From NCBI GenBank assembly GCA_964570005.1, contig CAZMWE010000035.1:1-12242 (forward strand): a stretch of 12,242 nt of DNA, read 5' to 3'. A program made the position numbers and the translations under genes. The notes below the pieces were generated by a model. It made no database searches and was not told where the DNA came from. It was given only the letters and a program-made list of their open reading frames with translations. The DNA is from JAJZCD01 sp964570005. GTDB taxonomy: Bacteria; Patescibacteriota; Saccharimonadia; Saccharimonadales; UBA4665. The first letter of the stretch is position 1. Every line of letters starts with the position of its first letter. Shown piece by piece: positions 6,735-11,751 of this stretch.

Positions 6735-7105
6735 CAGTCGTCATCCTCCTCGTACTGCTTTTTGACAGCACGTTTCTGCGCGGCCGTCAGCTTTGGCACA
6801 GGCAGGCTGGCAGCAATCTGCATAGTCCGCCACATGACTGCGGTTGAGGCCGCGATGGCCAGCACCAAGCCAATAACCACGCCGGCCGTTTCCGCCTGGA
6901 AATGTTTGCCGATCTGGACAGCGCCGATCAGCGGCACCAACACGGCCACGGCCAATTGCCAGAACATATTGAGCGCCATAAACACAACGCGGTTGCGCAT
7001 AGCGGCTGATTTTTCGGGTGCAACAGGGGAACGGTCGGCAGAGACCTTGTGACCACCCCGTAGCGGAGTCGGCGCATGTACCGCTGGCCCGTGTGAGATA
7101 CTCAT
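6734..7105 (-). CDS. AtpI/AtpZ-like small membrane protein, first gene of the ATP synthase operon
   Basis: A 123-residue protein with a polar N-terminal tail of about 35 residues, two membrane spans (about 39-64 and 72-97) and a charged C-terminus ending EEDDD. Position directly before atpB, length and two-span topology match AtpI/AtpZ proteins, which in studied bacteria help c-ring assembly or Mg2+ supply; I see no sequence motif that proves membership. The start chosen is the ATG at 7105, which lies nine bases after a strong extended -10 box, implying a leaderless or nearly leaderless mRNA. No Shine-Dalgarno is present. An internal Met36 is the alternative start. An overlapping frame (7124-6741) is rejected because only this frame encodes membrane helices. 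Confidence 0.8.
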   Translation of the reverse strand: MSISHGPAVHAPTPLRGGHKVSADRSPVAPEKSAAMRNRVVFMALNMFWQLAVAVLVPLIGAVQIGKHFQAETAGVVIGLVLAIAASTAVMWRTMQIAASLPVPKLTAAQKRAVKKQYEEDDD

Positions 7106-7114
7106 TCGGTGATA

Positions 7115-7144
7115 AGTATATCATCCCTGTTAATACTCCTGCAA
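7115..7144 (-). promoter_or_regulatory. Promoter of the ATP synthase operon
   Basis: Reading the minus strand: TTGCAG (7144-7139), an 18-base spacer, then TATACT (7120-7115) preceded by TGA, that is, an extended -10 (TGnTATACT). The start codon follows after nine bases, so transcription would start within a few bases of the ATG. Confidence 0.65.
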
Positions 7145-7209
7145 GCAGAGAAGTCGTAAGGTTAGCTGCGGCACCGAGGTCACGACGTGAAATTGGTAAG
7201 CAGCTACTG

Positions 7210-7218
7210 TGCTATACT
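7210..7218 (+). promoter_or_regulatory. Extended -10 promoter of the redoxin gene
   Basis: TGCTATACT is a TGn-extended -10. There is no good -35 at 17 bases; TTGGTA at 7193-7198 is only 14 away. The predicted start leaves a short leader of about 20 bases with the site ACGAGGA before the ATG. It stands back to back with the ATP synthase promoter. Confidence 0.6.
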
Positions 7219-7245
7219 AAGTATAGTAATAAACGAGGATTATCC

Positions 7246-7497
7246 ATGGCTCAAAATACTCCCAAGGTCGTCATTTACAGCGCCACCTGGTGCGCCTTCT
7301 GCCATGCTGCCAAAGATTATCTGGACAAGAAGGGCGTGAAATACACCGACAAAGACATCGAGAGCGACCGTGAATTTGCCGTGGAGGCCGTGAAAATCAG
7401 CGGTCAGACGGGCATCCCGGTACTGAAGATTGGCGACGAGGTTATCGTCGGTTTTGACCGCCCACGCATTGATGCAGCGCTAGCACACGTCGCCTAA
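7246..7497 (+). CDS. Glutaredoxin/NrdH-like thiol-disulfide redoxin
   Basis: An 83-residue thioredoxin-fold protein. The redox motif WCAFC is at about residues 15-19 after the first beta strand (VVIYSATW); TGIPVL at about 55-60 carries the cis-proline; GFDRPRIDAAL at the C-terminus is the usual glutaredoxin ending. It would transfer electrons to disulfides in the cytoplasm; NrdH-type proteins feed ribonucleotide reductase and mycoredoxins reduce mixed disulfides. The start is the ATG with ACGAGGA a few bases upstream; a longer frame back to 7018 is rejected because it runs into the divergent promoter region and does not look like protein. Exact partner unknown. Confidence 0.93.
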   Translation: MAQNTPKVVIYSATWCAFCHAAKDYLDKKGVKYTDKDIESDREFAVEAVKISGQTGIPVLKIGDEVIVGFDRPRIDAALAHVA

Positions 7498-7534
7498 CGT
7501 TTAGTGAGATTGCTTACTGCCATGTGCCTCATAG

Positions 7535-7543
7535 TGTTATATA
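7535..7543 (+). promoter_or_regulatory. Possible extended -10 for the 173-residue gene
   Basis: TGTTATATA has the TGn extension and an imperfect hexamer, with TTACTG 18 bases upstream as a weak -35. A leader of roughly 17 bases would contain GGAGGAG. It lies in the 70-base gap after the redoxin gene; read-through from that gene is equally possible. Confidence 0.35.
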
Positions 7544-7567
7544 AGTGCGCTGGAGGAGCTGTAACAA

Positions 7568-8089
7568 ATGCCAGAAATAATTCTAGCCGAACCACATTTC
7601 ACTGTTGATCCGCGGGCCGAACAATATACGAATGACAAGCATGGTATTGCCGTGGGCGAGGCAGTTTTTTGTTTGCAGGCCTTACAGCGCGGTATCAACA
7701 CCTCACCCGAAGCCTATCTTAGTGTACTGACTGGCGAAGTAACGCCTGGTGATCAAGACGCTGAAGCGCGCAAGATTATCGAGACCGTGCTCGGTGGCGC
7801 AATACTCGACAGATTCATAGTATACGACGAAGAAAGCGACGACGCGATTACGAGCCACCCCGACTATAAGTTAGCATCGAGTGTATACACTGGTTCTAGC
7901 GACTACACCGCATCCAAGCGCGGCTTGGGTTCAGAGCGCGTGCGTAAGAGCAACCCGAAAGAAGGCGGTCGAGGTGACGCAGTACGCACTACCGTGCTTC
8001 GCCTATACGTTCAGAGGGTCATACACTGGAAGACGCAACAAGAACAAGCAGAAAAGGGTTCAGAAACCGAGCTACGCAAAGCTAGTTAG
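7568..8089 (+). CDS. Unrecognised 173-residue protein
   Basis: I do not recognise this family. The ATG is well supported by GGAGGAG (7552-7558) nine bases upstream. The first 90 residues look folded, with a small helical part (GEAVFCLQALQRG, SPEAYLSVL) and acidic patches (YDEESDDAIT). The middle (about 105-140) is basic, rich in Ser, Lys, Arg and Gly, and probably flexible. The last 35 residues form a charged helix (RTTVLRLYVQRVIHWK followed by QQEQAEKG). No membrane segment, signal peptide or catalytic motif is visible. The basic linker would suit nucleic acid binding, but that is a guess. It stands between the redoxin gene and cobO on the same strand; cobO starts 16 bases after its stop. 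Confidence 0.75.
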   Translation: MPEIILAEPHFTVDPRAEQYTNDKHGIAVGEAVFCLQALQRGINTSPEAYLSVLTGEVTPGDQDAEARKIIETVLGGAILDRFIVYDEESDDAITSHPDYKLASSVYTGSSDYTASKRGLGSERVRKSNPKEGGRGDAVRTTVLRLYVQRVIHWKTQQEQAEKGSETELRKAS

Positions 8090-8097
8090 TATACAAT
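8090..8097 (+). promoter_or_regulatory. Possible -10 box immediately before cobO
   Basis: TATACAAT contains two overlapping -10-like hexamers, the second ending eight bases before the cobO ATG. No -35 is evident and no Shine-Dalgarno lies in between. If used, it would give a leaderless transcript, matching other genes in the window. Confidence 0.35.
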
Positions 8098-8105
8098 AGC
8101 CCTGA

Positions 8106-8675
8106 ATGGCATTCGAGGATTTTCAGACCAAAGAGTCAGTCGTGGTCGTATACACCGGCGAGGGGAAGGGCAAAACCAGCGCCGGACTGGGTCTGATGGC
8201 CCGTGCGCTCGGTAACCGCTGGAACGTGGCGTTTATTCAATTCATAAAATACTGGGGTGTGGGTGAGCACGCCTTCATCCGTGACATCATGCCGGTATAC
8301 GGCGACCAGCTGTACTTTTTTAAGGGCGGCAAAGGTTTTTATAATGCCGGTAACATCAGCGAGACAAATGTCAGCCCGGAGCAACACAAAGCGACCGCGC
8401 TCGAGACATACGAGCAAGCCCTGGAATGTGCCACAAGCGGCAAGTACCGTCTGGTCATCTGTGATGAAGTAAACAACGCCGTTCATGATGGCTTACTACC
8501 TGTCTCCAAGCTGCGTGAGCTCATAGAGCAGCGTGCACCCGGCACCAGCCTATGCCTGACCGGCCGCAATTTTCCCAAATCACTCGAAAGCAAAGCTGAC
8601 ATTATCACCGACATGACCAAGATCAAGCATCACTTCGACGACAAATTCCTGGCCAACAAGGGTATCGATTTTTAG
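8106..8675 (+). CDS. cobO: Corrinoid adenosyltransferase, CobO/BtuR (CobA) type
   Basis: Transfers the adenosyl group of ATP to cob(I)alamin or related corrinoids to make the coenzyme B12 form. The 189 residues cover the whole family: the P-loop GEGKGKT at 18-24 (the unusual extra-glycine form of this family), QFIKYWGVGEH at about 45-55, the Walker-B-like LVICDE at 116-121, LTGR at 151-154, and the ending ADIITDM, KIKHHFDD, NKGIDF. No other cobalamin gene is visible, so it probably works on scavenged corrinoid, for instance for a class II ribonucleotide reductase, which would fit the nearby redoxin. The ATG has no Shine-Dalgarno. It ends one base from the convergent WhiB-like gene. Confidence 0.94.
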   Translation: MAFEDFQTKESVVVVYTGEGKGKTSAGLGLMARALGNRWNVAFIQFIKYWGVGEHAFIRDIMPVYGDQLYFFKGGKGFYNAGNISETNVSPEQHKATALETYEQALECATSGKYRLVICDEVNNAVHDGLLPVSKLRELIEQRAPGTSLCLTGRNFPKSLESKADIITDMTKIKHHFDDKFLANKGIDF

Positions 8676-8676
8676 C

Positions 8677-9084
8677 TTAGAGAGCCTTTCCCTTTCGCCC
8701 CCTACGGCTTGGCAAGGCGTATCTGCGCATCTCTTGTCGCTGCAGAGTAGTAGTAGCACCCCGAATGCCAACGCTGTTTTCCTGCACCGCGGAGCCTATA
8801 CAAGCGAACCGGACGACACAACTTCCGCAAAGCGGAGCCACATTTTTCATAGCGTCTCGCTCGGCAGCATCTAAGTCAGCTTTTGGGACGACATCTTCAG
8901 ACTCGGCAGTACCATCATAAGGAAAAAACAGACCGACATCAGCGTGCTTACACGCTGCTCGTAGTTCCCAATCAGGGTCGGCCGCCAATGCGGCAAGCGC
9001 CTGAAAAGTCGTAGGTGCTTTCAATTGCCAATTGTCTTTATCTGCAGAGGGTAACGGTATGCTTTCAGGTGTAGGCGCACTCAT
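8677..9084 (-). CDS. WhiB-like iron-sulfur transcriptional regulator
   Basis: A 135-residue protein with the WhiB cysteine set: Cys45, then Cys86-x2-Cys89-x5-Cys95, which would bind a [4Fe-4S] cluster. Other family signs are the Trp and Arg before the first Cys (DWELRAAC), the LFFP motif at 62-65 in spaced form GLFFP, and GIRGA at 106-110 in place of the usual GVWGG turn. The C-terminal tail is strongly basic (RRYALP then RRGRKGK), like the AT-hook-like DNA-binding ends of Wbl proteins. The missing Trp in the turn is unusual, as that residue normally packs against sigma factor. Wbl proteins are best known from Actinobacteria and their phages. The ATG lies ten bases after a -10 box, with no Shine-Dalgarno. 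Convergent with cobO, divergent from the nuclease gene. Confidence 0.85.
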   Translation of the reverse strand: MSAPTPESIPLPSADKDNWQLKAPTTFQALAALAADPDWELRAACKHADVGLFFPYDGTAESEDVVPKADLDAAERDAMKNVAPLCGSCVVRFACIGSAVQENSVGIRGATTTLQRQEMRRYALPSRRGRKGKAL

Positions 9085-9088
9085 GTAT

Positions 9089-9103
9089 TGCTATACAATA
9101 GCA
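9089..9103. promoter_or_regulatory. Palindrome over the WhiB-like gene's -10 region
   Basis: TGCTAT and ATAGCA form perfect 6-base inverted arms around a 3-base centre and cover the -10 hexamer of the WhiB-like gene. It could be an operator, perhaps autoregulatory, but -10 sequences are AT-rich and a chance palindrome is possible. Confidence 0.35.
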
Positions 9104-9123
9104 TTTTGTTGCAATATATACAA
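9095..9123 (-). promoter_or_regulatory. Promoter of the WhiB-like gene
   Basis: On the minus strand: TTGTAT (9123-9118), exactly 17 bases, then TATTGT (9100-9095) preceded by TGC, so an extended -10. The ATG follows ten bases later, implying a leaderless or nearly leaderless mRNA. Confidence 0.55.
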
Positions 9124-9140
9124 CTTTAGTAATGTACAAT

Positions 9141-9171
9141 TTGCCTGTGGTGTGAGTAACTGCGCTATACT
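9141..9171 (+). promoter_or_regulatory. Promoter of the thermonuclease gene
   Basis: TATACT (9166-9171) ends six bases before the ATG at 9178; TTGCCT at 9141-9146 is a possible -35 with a long 19-base spacer. The predicted transcription start falls on the start codon. TGTACAAT at 9133-9140 is a second candidate that would give a leader of about 30 bases. Confidence 0.5.
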
Positions 9172-9177
9172 GACCGC

Positions 9178-9777
9178 ATGGCACGGAGACTGCGACGCAG
9201 ACATGGTATCGGTCTGGTGGGACTATTGTTAATCATTGCGATCGCCCTTATACAAAACCATGGCTGGCTCAACAAGCCCGAGAAAGGCGTGATGACCACC
9301 CAGCCGGGGCTGTACGCCATCAACCATTACGTCGATGGCGACACGATTTCAGTAGATATGAATGGGCAAGCGCAGGAAGTACGATTTATTGGCATCGACA
9401 CGCCCGAAACGCACAAACCGAACACGCCCGTGCAGTGTTACGGGCCGGCTGCGGCAGCATACACCCAAAGTCGCATCAAAGCGTCCGGCGGCAAGGTACG
9501 CCTAGTGAGCGATAATCTAAGTACTAACCGCGACCGTTACAACCGTTTGCTGCGCTACGTATATCTACCTGACGGTACCGACTTGAACCAGCAGCTCGTT
9601 GCAAATGGCTATGCGTTCTATTACCCGTATTTTCCATATAGCAAATCGGCCGAGTTTAGTAAGGACGAGCAGACGGCGATGGCCGCACACAAGGGCTTGT
9701 GGGGCGCCTGTACCCCTACGCCCAGCGACCACGGTGGCTACAAAATGAACGAGACCCAGGCGCAAGCTGGCGCTTAG
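9178..9777 (+). CDS. Membrane-anchored or secreted thermonuclease (SNase family)
   Basis: A staphylococcal-nuclease-fold, Ca2+-dependent nuclease that cuts DNA and RNA. It has 199 residues. A basic N-terminus (MARRLRRRHG) and a hydrophobic span at about 11-26 form a signal anchor or uncleaved signal peptide, so the enzyme should act outside the membrane. The catalytic set is complete by alignment to the Staphylococcus enzyme: Asp55 in VDGDT, Arg69 and Asp74 in VRFIGIDTPE, Glu77, and Arg123 in DRYNR. The C-terminal part keeps LNQQLVANGYA and GLWG, followed by a short Ala/Gln-rich tail. In an organism with reduced nucleotide synthesis it could supply nucleotides from environmental or host DNA (inference). 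No Shine-Dalgarno; its stop overlaps the stop of the convergent glycosyltransferase gene. Confidence 0.93.
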   Translation: MARRLRRRHGIGLVGLLLIIAIALIQNHGWLNKPEKGVMTTQPGLYAINHYVDGDTISVDMNGQAQEVRFIGIDTPETHKPNTPVQCYGPAAAAYTQSRIKASGGKVRLVSDNLSTNRDRYNRLLRYVYLPDGTDLNQQLVANGYAFYYPYFPYSKSAEFSKDEQTAMAAHKGLWGACTPTPSDHGGYKMNETQAQAGA

Positions 9778-10649
9778 TCGACAAACGTGGCAGGATTGAC
9801 GCGAGGAACCAGCTCACCGCGCAGCAATGTTACCCACGAGAATTTTTGACGCTCGGCGTCGTAGCCTTGATGTAAAAATCTAAGTAGCGGATATAGCACT
9901 ACAACGGTCGCAGCCGCTCCCCACATAGATCGCGTCCGCAAGCCATGCAGACGATAGCTGTGCGGATTGGCCATCGCATACATACGGAACTCCGCCCAAT
10001 CTAGCGCACACTGCCGAGAGCCAAGCGTGGCCCGCAAGCGTTCATCCAGGCGGACGCCTAACCCGGCTTCCCCCAGATGCACTGCCAAATCCATATCCTC
10101 GTGGAACCCTTGTTTTACGCACAACGAAGTACGCACCCGTGTCCATGCCTCTTGCCTGAGAGCCATATTGGCACCTTGCGTCGGACCAGCAGTGGGATAC
10201 AGCCATGCAAAGTAGCGGCGCAGAGCCAAATCTACCCCATTGACAACACCGCTCAGTGTGATATCACGATATTGCACCCGACCGGTAACAGCGTTGACGG
10301 CCGGCTCAGTAAAAATCCGCTGCACCGTTCGAACCCAATCGACCGGAATGTCCGTATCAGCATCCAGGCTACCGATAACATCGCCACATGCCTCATCAAA
10401 GCCGCGACGGCGGGCATAAACCACACCCTGACGAGACTCGCGTACTATCCGTACGAACGGGAACTGCCGGGCAATCGCCGCCGTACCGTCGGTCGAGTTA
10501 TTATCCACCACGATAACCTCGTACGGCTGGATGACTTGCGCGGCAACAGCGCGCAGACAATCGGCAATTCGCCCAGCTTCGTTGTACACTGGTATCACGA
10601 TGCTGACGCGCAATGCGTGGTCGCGTTTCAAAGTCTTAACGTATGTCAA
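9774..10649 (-). CDS. Family 2 glycosyltransferase (GT-A fold)
   Basis: Transfers a sugar from a nucleotide-sugar donor to a glycan or lipid acceptor at the cytoplasmic face of the membrane. Numbering from the longest frame (ATG at 10691): SIVIPVYNE at 30-38, VVDNNSTDGT at 61-70, the metal-binding LDADTD at 109-114, GPTQGANMALR at about 169-179, and the catalytic-base region HEDMD at 197-201. A hydrophobic stretch near 263-274 may touch the membrane. The start is uncertain: the ATG at 10691 would overlap the divergent hydrolase gene by 49 bases and lies upstream of the likely promoter. TTG at 10649 sits ten bases after TATAAT and is used here; TTG at 10631 or 10613 is also possible and would remove the overlap. 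The stop overlaps the nuclease stop by four bases. Confidence 0.9.
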   Translation of the reverse strand: MTYVKTLKRDHALRVSIVIPVYNEAGRIADCLRAVAAQVIQPYEVIVVDNNSTDGTAAIARQFPFVRIVRESRQGVVYARRRGFDEACGDVIGSLDADTDIPVDWVRTVQRIFTEPAVNAVTGRVQYRDITLSGVVNGVDLALRRYFAWLYPTAGPTQGANMALRQEAWTRVRTSLCVKQGFHEDMDLAVHLGEAGLGVRLDERLRATLGSRQCALDWAEFRMYAMANPHSYRLHGLRTRSMWGAAATVVVLYPLLRFLHQGYDAERQKFSWVTLLRGELVPRVNPATFVD

Positions 10650-11746
10650 ACCGCAACCAATTATATACCTCCCGCTTGAAATCAGCCGCAAAATTCACTG
10701 CGTGCTGGCCGCTCAACTACTGGCAGCGCGGGTGGTGGCAGAAAGTCCTCAGCACGCTGGTGATTCTCGTGGTGATCTGTTTTCTTGGCATGTATAGCAT
10801 CGCCGTGTGGTACCAGCATGAGCAGAAGGGCAGGCCGACCACGCTCGGGGTAACGTTTATTGCCGACTACGCCAGTTACCTCGGCACCGATCCGCACGCC
10901 AATCTCACTGCCATCCTGGATGACCTGCACGTTAAACATTTACGGCTCGTCAGTTACTGGAGCGATATCCAACCGACCAAAGACCAGTATGACTTCAGTG
11001 AGCTTGACTGGGAAATGCAGCAGGCGCAGTCACACGACGCAAAGGTTAGTTTAAGTCTCGGCCTGCGTCAGCCGCGCTGGCCGGAATGCCATGCGCCGAG
11101 CTGGGTCAACACCGCCGCGTCGGAAAACACCTGGGAGCCGCAACTTAACACCTACATTACGGCAGTTGTGGACCGATATAAAAACAACCCGGCACTACAA
11201 AGCTACCAGCTCGAAAACGAGTTCTTCAACACATTTGGCAGTTGTAATAACTACGACGCCGGACGCCTGCATGAAGAAATGGCGCTCGTCAAGAAGCTTG
11301 ATCCGAACCATCCAATCATTGTTTCACGCAGTGACAACTACGTCGGCTTCTCCCTTCGTAAGCCATTACCGGACATCGTTGGTATCTCAGTCTACCGGCA
11401 TGTCTGGACCACCAACGTCGTACACAGCTATTTCACCTATCCGTTCCCTAGCTGGTACTACGCCTTTCTAGCCGGGGCAGAGCAGATCCTTACCGGCAAA
11501 CCGTCGGTAATACATGAGCTGCAGGCCGAACCGTGGCCACCAAACGGACAGGACATACTGCACACAAGCTTAGCCGAGCAAAGCAAAACGCTAGACGTGA
11601 CCAAACTCAAAGCCACAGCCAAATTCGCCCAGCAAACCGGCATAAGAAACATCGACTATTGGGGTGCAGAATATTGGTACTACCGCATGACCGTCCTGCA
11701 CGACCCGAGCGTCTGGAATGAGGCTAAACAGATTTTGGCGCAGTAA
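10643..11746 (+). CDS. Membrane-anchored glycoside hydrolase, clan-A-like TIM barrel
   Basis: A 367-residue protein with a short cytoplasmic N-terminus, one anchor span at about 35-56 (VLSTLVILVVICFLGMYSIAV region) and an outer catalytic domain from about 65. QLENEF at 189-194 carries the Asn-Glu pair typical of the acid/base residue in clan GH-A (Glu193). VIHELQAEPW at 289-298 is the likely nucleophile strand, with Glu292 the better candidate and Glu296 the other. I cannot name the GH family or substrate; beta-galactosidase, cellulase and mannanase types share this fold. Its place between two glycosyltransferases suggests trimming or remodelling of a surface glycan, or attack on a host polysaccharide. 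The ATG lacks a Shine-Dalgarno. TTG at 10676 in the same frame, eight bases after TATATA on this strand, is an alternative start. The stop is five bases before the next gene. Confidence 0.85.
   Translation: MSNRNQLYTSRLKSAAKFTACWPLNYWQRGWWQKVLSTLVILVVICFLGMYSIAVWYQHEQKGRPTTLGVTFIADYASYLGTDPHANLTAILDDLHVKHLRLVSYWSDIQPTKDQYDFSELDWEMQQAQSHDAKVSLSLGLRQPRWPECHAPSWVNTAASENTWEPQLNTYITAVVDRYKNNPALQSYQLENEFFNTFGSCNNYDAGRLHEEMALVKKLDPNHPIIVSRSDNYVGFSLRKPLPDIVGISVYRHVWTTNVVHSYFTYPFPSWYYAFLAGAEQILTGKPSVIHELQAEPWPPNGQDILHTSLAEQSKTLDVTKLKATAKFAQQTGIRNIDYWGAEYWYYRMTVLHDPSVWNEAKQILAQ
10660..10665 (-). promoter_or_regulatory. -10 box of the divergent glycosyltransferase
   Basis: A perfect TATAAT on the minus strand, within the first codons of the hydrolase frame. 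The plus strand of the same site reads TATATA (10662-10667), so the two divergent genes may use overlapping -10 elements. No convincing -35 is seen for either. Confidence 0.4.
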
Positions 11747-11751
11747 ACGAT

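Noticed and set aside
6366..7052. 228-residue plus-strand frame opposite atpB and the AtpI-like gene
   Set aside because: Antisense to real membrane protein genes; composition has no protein-like segments.
6741..7124. 127-residue minus-strand frame overlapping the AtpI-like gene
   Set aside because: It lacks membrane helices, is rich in Cys, Arg and Gly as expected of a shifted frame, and its start precedes the predicted transcription start. The other frame has two clear spans and couples to atpB.
7153..7186. Inverted repeat GTCGT/ACGAC between the divergent promoters
   Set aside because: Arms of only five bases separated by more than 20 bases; expected by chance.
7018..7245. 76-residue N-terminal extension of the redoxin frame
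   Set aside because: It covers the divergent promoter region and the start of the AtpI-like gene, reads like non-coding sequence, and the ATG at 7246 has a good ribosome binding site and the normal redoxin length.
7498..7530. Possible terminator after the redoxin gene (TAGTGAG and CTTACTG)
   Set aside because: The stem needs G-U pairs, is short, and has no U-tract.
9032..9232. 66-residue plus-strand frame across the regulator-nuclease gap
   Set aside because: It runs through both predicted promoters, has a Cys- and Tyr-rich random look and no ribosome binding site.
10077..10679. 200-residue plus-strand frame opposite the glycosyltransferase
   Set aside because: It is antisense to a glycosyltransferase whose motifs are all present on the other strand.
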